Origin: Paraplanobispora siamensis
Lineage (GTDB): Bacteria > Actinomycetota > Actinomycetes > Streptosporangiales > Streptosporangiaceae
Length of the DNA stretch: 64,000 bases
Direction: 5' to 3'
NCBI RefSeq assembly: GCF_016863175.1
Contig: NZ_BOOJ01000036.1
Coordinates: forward strand, 1-64,000
Below, piece by piece: positions 54,802 through 63,178 of this stretch. The notes beneath the pieces are model-generated. The model saw only the letters and a program-made list of their open reading frames with translations. It did not search any database and was not told where the DNA came from. Within the stretch, counting starts at the first letter, position 1. Each line of letters starts with the position of its first letter. The translations under genes and the position numbers were made by a program.

Positions 54802-55338
54802 GTGGCTGAGAAGTTGTTCGCAACCCTCAAGACCAACCGTGGCAGCGTGAAGCTCGAGCTCTTCCCGAACCACGCGCCCAAGACCGTGCGGAACTTCGTC
54901 GAGCTGGCCGAGGGCACTCGGGAGTGGACGCACCCCGAGACCGGCCAGAAGACCACCGACAAGCTCTACGACGGCACCGTCTTCCACCGCGTCATCGCCG
55001 GCTTCATGATCCAGGGCGGTGACCCGCTGGGTCAGGGCATCGGCGGCCCGGGCTACAAGTTCGACGACGAGATCAGCCCGGACCTCTACTTCAACCGCCC
55101 CTACCTGCTCGCCATGGCCAACGCCGGCATCCAGATGGGCCGCGGCACCAACGGCTCGCAGTTCTTCATCACCGTGGTGCCCACGCCGCACCTCAACGGC
55201 AGGCACACCATCTTCGGGGAGGTCGTCGAGGGCCAGGAGGTCGTCGACGCCATCGCCAAGACCGAGACCGACGGCCGTGACCGTCCCGTCGAGCCGGTCG
55301 TGCTGGAGTCGGTCACCATCGACCGCGTCCAGGGCTGA
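54802..55338 (+). CDS. ppiA: Peptidyl-prolyl cis-trans isomerase (cyclophilin type)
   Basis: A 178-residue cytosolic cyclophilin that catalyses proline isomerisation. Active-site segments are FHRVIAGFMIQGGDP, GTNGSQFFITVVPTPHLNGRH and FGEVVEG. The start is GTG. No signal peptide. This gene occupies the same near-origin position in many actinomycetes, next to the rhomboid gene 103 bp downstream. Confidence 0.95.
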   Translation: MAEKLFATLKTNRGSVKLELFPNHAPKTVRNFVELAEGTREWTHPETGQKTTDKLYDGTVFHRVIAGFMIQGGDPLGQGIGGPGYKFDDEISPDLYFNRPYLLAMANAGIQMGRGTNGSQFFITVVPTPHLNGRHTIFGEVVEGQEVVDAIAKTETDGRDRPVEPVVLESVTIDRVQG

Positions 55339-55441
55339 TCCGCCTGCGGCGGCCACCGCCGGTGGCCGCCGCACGGACGCCGGTGATTCTGCATAGGCTG
55401 GGCGCAGGAAGAAGCACGGTCGAAAGGGCCACCGACACGCC

Positions 55442-56329
55442 ATGACCACCCAGCCGCCCGGCGAGTCCGGCACGCAGGCCGTACCCACCTGTTACCGTCA
55501 CCCGGACCGCGAGACCTACGTGCGCTGCCAGCGCTGCGAGCGGCCCATCTGCCCCGACTGCATGCGCGACGCCTCGGTCGGCTTCCAGTGCCCCGAGTGC
55601 GTGGCCGAGGGCAACAAGGGAGTGCGGCGGGCGCAGTCGGTGTTCGGCGGCAAGGCGGTCACCACGCCCCGGGTCACCTGGGGCCTGCTGATCCTCAACG
55701 TCCTGGCCTACGCCGTCGAGTCGATCGCGCCGGCCCGGGTGGTGGGCGGCTACGCGATGGAGTCGGGCGCCGTCGCCTACGGAGGCGAGTGGTGGCGCCT
55801 GATCACCGGGGCCTTCCTGCACGCGCCGCTGCAGTCGGGAGGATTCGCGCTCACCCACATCCTGTTCAACATGTGGGTGCTGTACGCCATCGGCCCGGAG
55901 CTGGAGCGGAGGCTGGGCTCGACCCGGTTCCTGGCGCTCTATCTGCTGTCCGCGCTGGGCGGCTCCGTCGCGGTCTATCTGCTCGGCCTCGGCGCGGTGG
56001 GCGCCTCGGGCGCGGTCTACGGCCTGTTCGGCGCGTTGTTCGTGGTCTCCAGGAGGCTCGGCTACGACATCCGTGGCGTGCTCTGGCTGATCGGCATCAA
56101 CGTGCTGATCACTTTCGTGGTCCCCAACGTCAGCTGGCAGGGGCACCTCGGAGGCCTCGTCACCGGCGCCGTCGTCAGCGCGATCCTCGTCTACGCCCCG
56201 GCCAGGAACAGGAACCTGGTCCAGTGGGGCGGATGCGCGCTGGTCCTGCTGGCGCTGGTCGCCACGGTCATGCTGCTGCCGCCGTTCGCCTATGACGCGT
56301 ACATACAGGCCAGGCTGTCCGGGGGGTGA
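55442..56329 (+). CDS. Rhomboid intramembrane protease with N-terminal zinc finger
   Basis: A 295-residue protein. A B-box-like zinc finger (CYRHPDRETYVRCQRCERPI and CPDCMRD, then CPEC) precedes six to seven helices. The catalytic serine is in GASGAVYGLFGAL and the catalytic His in GHLGGLVTGAV. The HILFNMW segment is the helix-2 motif. It cleaves single-span membrane proteins; targets unknown. It shares a bidirectional terminator with the convergent crgA. Confidence 0.92.
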   Translation: MTTQPPGESGTQAVPTCYRHPDRETYVRCQRCERPICPDCMRDASVGFQCPECVAEGNKGVRRAQSVFGGKAVTTPRVTWGLLILNVLAYAVESIAPARVVGGYAMESGAVAYGGEWWRLITGAFLHAPLQSGGFALTHILFNMWVLYAIGPELERRLGSTRFLALYLLSALGGSVAVYLLGLGAVGASGAVYGLFGALFVVSRRLGYDIRGVLWLIGINVLITFVVPNVSWQGHLGGLVTGAVVSAILVYAPARNRNLVQWGGCALVLLALVATVMLLPPFAYDAYIQARLSGG

Positions 56330-56361
56330 TCCACACCCTGATGCTTCCCCAGGGTGTGGAT
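56329..56361. terminator. Bidirectional terminator between rhomboid and crgA
   Basis: ATCCACACCCT (56329-56339) and AGGGTGTGGAT (56351-56361) form an 11-bp perfect stem between convergent genes. Confidence 0.75.
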
Positions 56362-56377
56362 ATGTCTGTGGAAAGAT

Positions 56378-56623
56378 CTATCGCCAGCGGGTGGAGAGCA
56401 CCACACCGAAGATGATGAAAGCGAACCCGACCAGCAGGTTCCAGTTCTGGAGCGTGCCGATCAGCGGGGCGTCAGGCGCCACATAGTAGACCGAGATCCA
56501 CAGGATCCCGATGATCCAGGAGGCCACCATGACGGGCGCCAGCCAGCGAGGGCTAATCTTGACCTGCTGGGACGTCTTCGGCGGGGTGTAAACCGCCTTC
56601 TTACGAGCCTTGGACTTGGGCAC
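56378..56623 (-). CDS. crgA: Cell division protein CrgA
   Basis: An 81-residue small membrane protein with the CrgA layout: a basic N-terminus (PKSKARKKAVYTPP), helix 1 (WLAPVMVASWIIGILWISVYY), a PLIGTLQNWN loop and helix 2 ending STRWR. CrgA regulates FtsZ ring assembly and links divisome proteins in actinomycetes. Its location near pknB and the sortase matches other genomes. Confidence 0.95.
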   Translation of the reverse strand: MPKSKARKKAVYTPPKTSQQVKISPRWLAPVMVASWIIGILWISVYYVAPDAPLIGTLQNWNLLVGFAFIIFGVVLSTRWR

Positions 56624-56831
56624 TGGGGTTCTCCTGCGTCAACCCTGCGCGATCCGGATCGTGCGCAGGTTCTGTCAGCTAGCGTAATCGCTGGTGGGCG
56701 ACGACCCGAGTAAGGATAGTCGCCACATGCGGGACATGCGATCCCGCGGCAGTCCCATCCTCGGGCAAACAACCGTCCAACGCCTCGATCGTCGCGGTTC
56801 GGGCGTGACAGCCTCTCACTAGCCTGACGCC

Positions 56832-57461
56832 ATGAGGGCCGTGGTGCGCGTGTGCGGGGAGCTGGGCCTCACCGTGGGAGGGGTCCTGCTGCTCCTGTGC
56901 GCCTATCTGATCTGGGGGACCGGGAGCTACACCGCCGGACGGCAGGCGGTGCTGCGCGAGCAGCTGCAGCAGCCCCCGCAGGCGGTCTCCGGCGGCTCCC
57001 GCGCGCCGGACGGGGCCCGGACGGGTGAGCCCCTGGCGATGCTGCGCATCCCCCGCTTCGGCGACGACTACCGCTACGTCGTGGTGGAGGGGGTGGGCCG
57101 GGACGAGCTCCGGGCGGGCCCCGGCCACTATCCCGGCACCGCCCCGCCGGGGGGGACCGGCAACTTCGTCCTGGCGGGCCACCGGACCACCTACGCCGCG
57201 CCCTTCAACCGCATCGACGAGCTCCGCAGGGGGGACGAGATCATCGTCGACGCCCGCGACGCCCGTTACGTCTACCGGGTCACCGAGACCCGCATCGTCG
57301 CCCCCACCGAGATGAGTGTGATCGCCCCCGTCCCGGGCAGTCCGGGTCGCAGGCCCACCAGGGCACGCATCACCCTGTCCACCTGCCACCCGGAGTACTC
57401 CGCCGCGCAGCGGCTCGTCGTGTTCGGTCGGCTCGACGACAGGCGGGACCCCGATCGGTGA
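56832..57461 (+). CDS. Class E sortase
   Basis: A 209-residue transpeptidase. One N-terminal helix (GLTVGGVLLLLCAYLIW) anchors it. The sortase barrel has LAGHRTTYAAPFNRIDEL with the catalytic His, and LSTCHPEYSAAQR with the catalytic Cys and Arg. It attaches LAXTG-type proteins to the wall. It is first in an operon with a small membrane protein and a PabA-like gene. Confidence 0.93.
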   Translation: MRAVVRVCGELGLTVGGVLLLLCAYLIWGTGSYTAGRQAVLREQLQQPPQAVSGGSRAPDGARTGEPLAMLRIPRFGDDYRYVVVEGVGRDELRAGPGHYPGTAPPGGTGNFVLAGHRTTYAAPFNRIDELRRGDEIIVDARDARYVYRVTETRIVAPTEMSVIAPVPGSPGRRPTRARITLSTCHPEYSAAQRLVVFGRLDDRRDPDR

Positions 57462-57480
57462 CCGAGCAAGGAGGAAGCAC

Positions 57481-57639
57481 ATGTACGAATGGATCTGGCG
57501 GATGCTCTCCGGAGGTCCCGTGGCCAAGCTGTGCACCGCACTGGTGCTGGCCGGGATGGCGGCGGCCGTACTCTGGTATGTCGTGTTCCCCTGGATCGAA
57601 CCGTACGTCCTCCTCGACCGCGTGACTGTGAGTCCATGA
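57481..57639 (+). CDS. Small membrane protein between sortase and PabA-like genes (52 aa)
   Basis: ATG 57481 has AAGGAGG eight bases upstream. The 52-residue product has one helix (LCTALVLAGMAAAVLWYVV) between YEWIWRMLSGG and a C-terminal PWIEPYVLLDRVTVSP. Its stop overlaps the next gene start (ATGA). The strong ribosome binding site and the overlap make it a real gene. Function unknown. Confidence 0.8.
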   Translation: MYEWIWRMLSGGPVAKLCTALVLAGMAAAVLWYVVFPWIEPYVLLDRVTVSP

Positions 57640-58208
57640 GCCGAATCCTGGTGGTGGACAATCACGACAGCTTCGTCCACACCATCGTGCAGTACCTCCG
57701 CGAGCTGGGCGCCGACTGCGATGTGCGCCCCCGCGACCACGTCGCGGTCGACGACGCGGCGGGCTTCGACGGGGTCCTGATCAGCCCCGGGCCCGGCACG
57801 CCGGAGGAGGCCGGGGTGAGCGTCCCCCTGGTCGGTCACTGCGCGGCCCGGGGCCTGCCGCTGCTCGGCGTCTGCCTCGGGCACCAGGCCATCGCGGTGG
57901 CGTACGGCGCCACCGTGGCCCGGGCCCCCGAGCTGATGCACGGCCGGACCAGCGCCGTCTCGCACGACGGGCGCGGGGTCTTCGCCGGCCTGCCGTCGCC
58001 GGTCACCATGACGCGCTACCACTCGCTGGCCGTACGGCCCGAGACCGTGCCGCCGGTCCTGGAGGTGACCTCGACCACCGAGGACGGAGTCGTCATGGGG
58101 CTGCGCCACCGTGACGCGCCCGTGGAGGGGGTGCAGTTCCACCCCGAGTCGGTGATCTCCGAGTACGGTCACCGGCTGCTCGGAAACTGGCTCGCGAAAA
58201 TCGTGTAA
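57636..58208 (+). CDS. pabA: Anthranilate/para-aminobenzoate synthase glutamine amidotransferase
   Basis: A 190-residue class I glutamine amidotransferase. The nucleophile elbow is LLGVCLGHQAIA (Cys) and the His-Glu pair is in VQFHPESV. ISPGPGTPEEAG forms the oxyanion loop. It supplies ammonia for PABA (folate) or anthranilate synthesis; the partner large subunit is not here, so PabA or TrpG cannot be separated with certainty. It overlaps the small membrane protein gene by ATGA. Confidence 0.88.
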   Translation: MSRILVVDNHDSFVHTIVQYLRELGADCDVRPRDHVAVDDAAGFDGVLISPGPGTPEEAGVSVPLVGHCAARGLPLLGVCLGHQAIAVAYGATVARAPELMHGRTSAVSHDGRGVFAGLPSPVTMTRYHSLAVRPETVPPVLEVTSTTEDGVVMGLRHRDAPVEGVQFHPESVISEYGHRLLGNWLAKIV

Positions 58209-58238
58209 CACACCGGGCGTGCTGGACGACTAACCAGT

Positions 58239-58302
58239 GAGGGCCCTGCCGCCATTGCCCCCGAGTGGCGGAGGGGCCCTCCTCATGTATGAGGGGGCCC
58301 CT
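58239..58302. terminator. Complex terminator between convergent pabA and pknB
   Basis: GAGGGCCC (58239-58246) pairs with GGGCCCTC (58274-58281) around an inner GCCGCC/GGCGG stem. A second hairpin (58273-58302, GGGGCCC...CTCAT / ATGAG...GGGGCCC) overlaps its right arm. The two structures are mutually exclusive, so each could serve one strand. Confidence 0.7.
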
Positions 58303-58324
58303 CCTGATCACGTGGCGACGGAGA

Positions 58325-60187
58325 TCAGCCGTTCTCTCCGGAGGGGTCGTCGACGAACGGATCCTCCTCCGTCGGCTCATCGGTCGGGACGCTCGGCTCC
58401 TCCGTCGGGAACGTCGGCTCCTCGGTCGGGACGCTCGGCTCCTCGGTCGGGACCGGCGGCTGGCCGGTGGAGACGGTCAGCGTGATCGTGGTGTTCGGCT
58501 GGAGCTTGGAACCGGCCTCGGGGGTCTGGTTGAGCACCGTGCCCTCGGCCTGGTCACTGGGCTGGTCGACGACCTTGACCCGGAAGCCCGCCTCGACGAG
58601 CGTGTCCCGGGCCTCCTTGATGTCGAAGCCGAGGACGTTGGGGACCTCCTGGGCCTGCGCGGGAATGGTGATCTTGACCGAGCTGCCCTTGGCGGCCTTC
58701 GTGCCGGCCTCCGGAGACATGGCGAAGACGACGTTCTGCTGGCGGGCGGACGGCTTGGACTGCACGCTCGGCTTGAAGCCCGCGTCCTCGAGCGTCTGTA
58801 TCGCCTCTTCCTTGGTCTGGCCGATCACATCGGGGATCTCGACCCTCTCCACGCCCTTGGAGACGATGAGCGTGACCTCGCTGCCCTTGGGGACCTCGGT
58901 GCCCGCGCCGGGCTCGGTGCCGATGACCGAGCCCTTGCGCTGCTCGTCGCTGAACTCCTCGGTCTTCTTGACCTTCAGCCCCATGTCCGTGAGGGTCTTG
59001 ATCGCGGCTTCCTCCGTCCGGGAGGCCAGCGTCGGGACCGACACCTTGCCTCCCTCGGTGGGCGTGCCGGGGGAGCTCAGGAACTGGTAGCCCGCCCAGA
59101 TGAAGGCGCCGATGACCAGGATCGGGATCAGGATCCAGGCCGCGATCTTGACCGCGTTGTTGCCCTCGCTCTTCTGGCGGCGGCGTCCGCGCTCACCGCG
59201 CCCGACCTCCTCCGTGCCGTACTCGTACGGCGGGACGGCGGTGGTGCGCTGCGTGACCGGGCCGGCCTGGCCGGGCGGCGGCTGCTGCATGGTGCGGGTG
59301 GCCGTGCCGTAGTTGGCGGCCAGCGCCATCGTCTGTGCGTCCATCGGCATGCCCGACATCGCCCGCTGGATGTCGGCCCGCATGTCCCCGGCGCTCTGGT
59401 AGCGCTGGGCGGGGTCCTTGGCCATCGACTTGAGCACGATGGCGTCGGCCCACTTGGGGATGTCCGGGTCGATCTGCGAGGGCGGGATCGGGTCCTCGCG
59501 CACGTGCTGGTAGGCGATCGCCACGGGGGAGTCGCCGGTGAACGGCGGCTGCCCGGTCAGCAGCTCGTACAGCACGCAGCCGGTGGAGTACAGGTCGCTG
59601 CGGGCGTCGACCCGCTCGCCCCTGGCCTGCTCCGGCGACAGGTACTGGGCCGTGCCGATGACCTGGGCGGTCTGGGTCATGGTCGCGGCCGAGTCGGCCA
59701 TCGCGCGGGCGATGCCGAAGTCCATCACCTTCACGTCACCGTTACGGGTGATCATGATGTTGGCCGGCTTGATGTCCCGGTGGACGATGCCGCCGCGGTG
59801 GCTGTAGTCCAGCGCCCGCAGGATCCCGTCGACCAGCTCGGCCGCGCGCTCGGGCATCAGCCGCCGGTCGGCCCGCAGCAGGTCGCGCAGGGTGCTGCCG
59901 TCGACGTACTCCATCACGATGTAGGGCACGGGCGCGCCCTCGGAGGTGTCCTCGCCCGTGTCGTAGACCGCGACGATGGACGGGTGGTTCAGTGACGCGG
60001 CGGACTGAGCCTCCCGGCGGAAGCGTGCCTGGAAGGTGTGGTCCCTGGCCAGGTCCGCGCGGAGGGTCTTGATCGCTACGACCCGGTCCAGTCGGATGTC
60101 CCGGGCGCGATAGACCTCGGCCATGCCGCCACGGCCGACGACGCCGTCAAGCTCGTAGCGATCGCCGAGGCGTCGGGGCTGAGTCAT
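58325..60187 (-). CDS. pknB: Ser/Thr protein kinase PknB with PASTA domains
   Basis: A 620-residue membrane kinase. The kinase domain (about residues 10-270) has the Gly loop VVGRGGMAEVYRA, Lys in VAIKTL, HRDIKPANI, DFG and GTAQYLSPEQ. After a basic juxtamembrane segment comes one helix (AAWILIPILVIGAFIWAGY), three PASTA repeats and an acidic tail of four PTEEP repeats. ATG 60187 is chosen; GTG 60196 is possible. The PASTA part binds peptidoglycan fragments. The gene ends the rodA-pbpA-pknA-pknB operon. Confidence 0.95.
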   Translation of the reverse strand: MTQPRRLGDRYELDGVVGRGGMAEVYRARDIRLDRVVAIKTLRADLARDHTFQARFRREAQSAASLNHPSIVAVYDTGEDTSEGAPVPYIVMEYVDGSTLRDLLRADRRLMPERAAELVDGILRALDYSHRGGIVHRDIKPANIMITRNGDVKVMDFGIARAMADSAATMTQTAQVIGTAQYLSPEQARGERVDARSDLYSTGCVLYELLTGQPPFTGDSPVAIAYQHVREDPIPPSQIDPDIPKWADAIVLKSMAKDPAQRYQSAGDMRADIQRAMSGMPMDAQTMALAANYGTATRTMQQPPPGQAGPVTQRTTAVPPYEYGTEEVGRGERGRRRQKSEGNNAVKIAAWILIPILVIGAFIWAGYQFLSSPGTPTEGGKVSVPTLASRTEEAAIKTLTDMGLKVKKTEEFSDEQRKGSVIGTEPGAGTEVPKGSEVTLIVSKGVERVEIPDVIGQTKEEAIQTLEDAGFKPSVQSKPSARQQNVVFAMSPEAGTKAAKGSSVKITIPAQAQEVPNVLGFDIKEARDTLVEAGFRVKVVDQPSDQAEGTVLNQTPEAGSKLQPNTTITLTVSTGQPPVPTEEPSVPTEEPTFPTEEPSVPTDEPTEEDPFVDDPSGENG

Positions 60188-60269
60188 TTCCTGCACTGTC
60201 CCTTACCGTTCATCTTGGGTGCCGGTGGGCTCTCGGGCCACCGGTGTCCATCATCGACCTCTCGGCGCA

Positions 60270-61718
60270 TCACGTCTCCCCGTTCGGAGCGGTTGTGTCC
60301 CCGGGGCCGGGTGTGTCACTCGGTGTGAGGCTCGGTGTCACCGTCGGAGCGGGGGGCGTCGGGGTCGGGGTGGGCGGGCTGGGGCTCGGGGACGGAGACT
60401 TCGTCGGCCGGGGTGTGGGCGTGGCCGACGTACTTACCGTAGCCGACGGCGAGGGGGACGGGCGTGGCGACTTGGCGGGAGTGGCCACCGGCCGGGTCGT
60501 GACCGGTCTGCTCCGGGTGGCTTTGACCGTGGGCGACTCGGCGGCCGGCGTCGGGGGCGTGAACGGCTCCGAGGACCCGTTGTCGTCCTGCCGGCCGGTC
60601 AGGTCCTGGACCACCAGGGTGCCCAGGCCGACGGCCGCGGCGCAGCCGGCCGCCGCGGCGACGATCACGCCGGTGCGGCGCAGCCCGTGGCGCCTCGGGA
60701 CCGCGGTGCTCCCCGCCGTCCCGGCGGCGAGCACGGGGGCGGCCGTGGGCGGTGTCCCGTGGTCGCCCGGGTCCGTTCCCGGCTCCTGGAAATGACCGGA
60801 TCCGGCCACCGGCGGGCGCCACGCGGTCTCCTCCGGCGGCGCCGCGCCCGGCTCGGCCCGCCACCCGGCGGGGTCGGTGAGCATGCCCAGCTCCAGCGCC
60901 CCCGCGGTGGCCAGCGACTCGCGCAGCACGTAGGCGCGGTCCGACAGGCTCCTCGCGCCGGCCGGGCGGTGGGTGGGGTCCTTCGACAGGCACTCCAGGA
61001 CCAGGTCGCGCACCGGCGCGGGAACGTTCTCGGGCAGCGGCGGCGGAGGGTCGTTGAGGTGCATCAGCGCGATCGCCACCTGGTTGTCGGCGACGAACGG
61101 CGGGCGGCCGGTCAGGCACTCGTAGGCCACGACGCCCAGGGAGTACAGGTCGGTGGCCGGGGTCATCGTGTCGCCGGAGGCCTGCTCGGGACTGACGTAC
61201 TGGGCGGTGCCGAGCACGGTCCCGGTCTGGGTCACCGGCGCGGCCTCCAGCGCCCTGGCGATCCCGAAGTCAGTGATCTTGACGGTGCCGCTCTCGGTGA
61301 CCAGCAGGTTGCCGGGCTTGATGTCCCGGTGGATGATCCCAGAGCTGTGCGCGGCGTGCAGCGCCTTGGCGGTCTGGTGCACGACGTCGAGTGTGATCTC
61401 CGGGCTCAGCGTCCCGTTGCGGGCGAGGATGCCGGCCAGGGACTCGCCGGGGACCAGTTCCATCACCAGGTAGGCGACGTCACCGTCCTCGCCGTAGTCG
61501 AAGACCTGGGCGATGCCCGGGTCGGCCAGCCCGGCGGCGATCCGCGCCTCGGTGCGGAACCGCTCGCGGAAGTGCGGGTCGGCCGCCACGTGGCTGCGGA
61601 GCAGCTTCACGGCCACCTCGCGGGCGAGCAGCTCGTCCCGGCACCGCCAGACCTCGCCCATGCCGCCGGCGGCGATCCGCCTCAACGGGCGGTATCGGCC
61701 GCCGAGCAACGACGTCAT
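60270..61718 (-). CDS. pknA: Ser/Thr protein kinase PknA
   Basis: A 482-residue membrane kinase. Kinase domain: RIAAGGMGEVWR, VAVKLLR, HRDIKPGNLL, DFGIAR and GTAQYVSPEQ. A helix follows near residue 360 (GVIVAAAAGCAAAVGLGTLVV), then an outer tail of about 100 residues rich in Pro, Ser and Thr with no folded domain. The ATG overlaps the pbpA stop (ATGA). It regulates growth and division with PknB. Confidence 0.93.
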   Translation of the reverse strand: MTSLLGGRYRPLRRIAAGGMGEVWRCRDELLAREVAVKLLRSHVAADPHFRERFRTEARIAAGLADPGIAQVFDYGEDGDVAYLVMELVPGESLAGILARNGTLSPEITLDVVHQTAKALHAAHSSGIIHRDIKPGNLLVTESGTVKITDFGIARALEAAPVTQTGTVLGTAQYVSPEQASGDTMTPATDLYSLGVVAYECLTGRPPFVADNQVAIALMHLNDPPPPLPENVPAPVRDLVLECLSKDPTHRPAGARSLSDRAYVLRESLATAGALELGMLTDPAGWRAEPGAAPPEETAWRPPVAGSGHFQEPGTDPGDHGTPPTAAPVLAAGTAGSTAVPRRHGLRRTGVIVAAAAGCAAAVGLGTLVVQDLTGRQDDNGSSEPFTPPTPAAESPTVKATRSRPVTTRPVATPAKSPRPSPSPSATVSTSATPTPRPTKSPSPSPSPPTPTPTPPAPTVTPSLTPSDTPGPGDTTAPNGET

Positions 61719-63178
61719 TTACCCAGCACCGCTTCCATCACGCTCTTGGCGATGGGCGCGGCGGTCTGACCACCCGAGGCGTCGTTTCCGGCGCTGCCCG
61801 ACTCGACGATGAGCGCGACGGCGACCTTCGGGTTCTCGGCGGGGGCGAAGGAGATGAACCACGCGTGCGGGGCCTGGCCCTCGGCGGTCTCGGCGGTGCC
61901 GGTCTTGCCGCCGACGGTCTCACCGGGGATCTGCGCGGCCGAGGCGGTGCCGAGGTTGACGACGTTGACCATCATCTCCTTGAGCTTGGCCGCGTTCTCC
62001 TCGCTCATCGCGGTGTCGAGCTCCTCGGGGTCGGCCGTCTTGATCTCCCCGCCCTCGGCGTCGGTCACCTTGTTGACGAGGTACGGCTTCATGACGACGC
62101 CGTTGTTGGCGATGCCGGCGGCGACCATGGCCATCTGCAGCGGCGACATCTGGTTGCTGCGCTGGCCGATCGAGGCCTGGGCGAGCGCGGCCTGGTCCTC
62201 CTCGGGGCCGATGCTGCTGGGGGCGACCGCCATCGGGATCTCCAGGGGGTCCAGGTTCTCCCCGATGCCGAACTTGGCGGCCTGCTCCTTCATCGCGTCG
62301 TAGCCCAGATCCATGCCGATCTTGCCGAACGGCGTGTTGCAGGACTTCTCCAGCGCGAAGGAGAGCGTCACCCGTCCGGCGCCGCACGCCGCGCCGCCGT
62401 AGTTGGGCAGGTCGGCGGTGGTGTTGGGCAGGTCGAGCCGCTGCGGGGCGTCCACCTGGCTCTGCGGGCCCAGGGAGTCGTCGCTCTCCAGGTAGGCGGC
62501 CATGGTGACGACCTTGAAGGTCGAGCCCGGCGGGTAGGTGCGCGCGATCGCCCGGTTGACCAGCGGCTTGTCGTCGTTCGCGTCCAGCTTCTTGTAGGCC
62601 TCGTTGACCGCGGCCTTGTCGGCGGGGGCGAGCAGGTTGGGGTCGTAGGTCGGGATGGACACCATCGCCAGGATGGCCCCGGTCTTCGGCTCGATCGCGA
62701 CCAGCGCGCCCTTCTTGCCGCTGGCCCCCAGCGCCTTGTAGGCCGCCTCCTGCGCCTTGGGGTTGATCGTCAGCTGGACGTTGGCGCCCTTGGTCTGCTT
62801 GCCGGTGAACAGGTCGATGCCGCGCCGGATGACCAGGGAGGGACTGGAGCCGTCGAGCAGGTCGTTCTCGGCCCGCTCGATGTCGCTGGTGTTCTCCGGC
62901 GCGAAGAACCCGGTGACGGGCGCGTAGATCTTGCCCTCGGGGTAGACGCGCTTGAACCTGGCCTCGCGGTCGCCGGTGTCCTCGGACCGGGCGATCACCT
63001 TGTTGCCCGCGGTGATCAGGCCGCGCTCGACCTCGTAGCGGGCGAAGAAGTTGCGGCGGTCGCGGGAGTCCTGCTTGAGGTCCTCGGCCCGTACGGCCTG
63101 CAGGTAGTTGATGTTGATCATGAGCAGGCCGAACATGAGGATGCAGGCCAGGGCGGTGCGCTTGAGGGGACTGTTCAT
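61715..63178 (-). CDS. pbpA: Penicillin-binding protein PbpA (class B)
   Basis: A 487-residue transpeptidase with an N-terminal anchor helix (TALACILMFGLLMININYLQ), a dimerisation domain and the penicillin-binding domain. The catalytic motifs are STFK in YPPGSTFKVV, SCN in LEKSCNTPF and KTGT in VGGKTGTAET. It crosslinks peptidoglycan with the RodA-type polymerase encoded upstream; ATGA overlaps link it to both neighbours. Confidence 0.95.
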   Translation of the reverse strand: MNSPLKRTALACILMFGLLMININYLQAVRAEDLKQDSRDRRNFFARYEVERGLITAGNKVIARSEDTGDREARFKRVYPEGKIYAPVTGFFAPENTSDIERAENDLLDGSSPSLVIRRGIDLFTGKQTKGANVQLTINPKAQEAAYKALGASGKKGALVAIEPKTGAILAMVSIPTYDPNLLAPADKAAVNEAYKKLDANDDKPLVNRAIARTYPPGSTFKVVTMAAYLESDDSLGPQSQVDAPQRLDLPNTTADLPNYGGAACGAGRVTLSFALEKSCNTPFGKIGMDLGYDAMKEQAAKFGIGENLDPLEIPMAVAPSSIGPEEDQAALAQASIGQRSNQMSPLQMAMVAAGIANNGVVMKPYLVNKVTDAEGGEIKTADPEELDTAMSEENAAKLKEMMVNVVNLGTASAAQIPGETVGGKTGTAETAEGQAPHAWFISFAPAENPKVAVALIVESGSAGNDASGGQTAAPIAKSVMEAVLGK

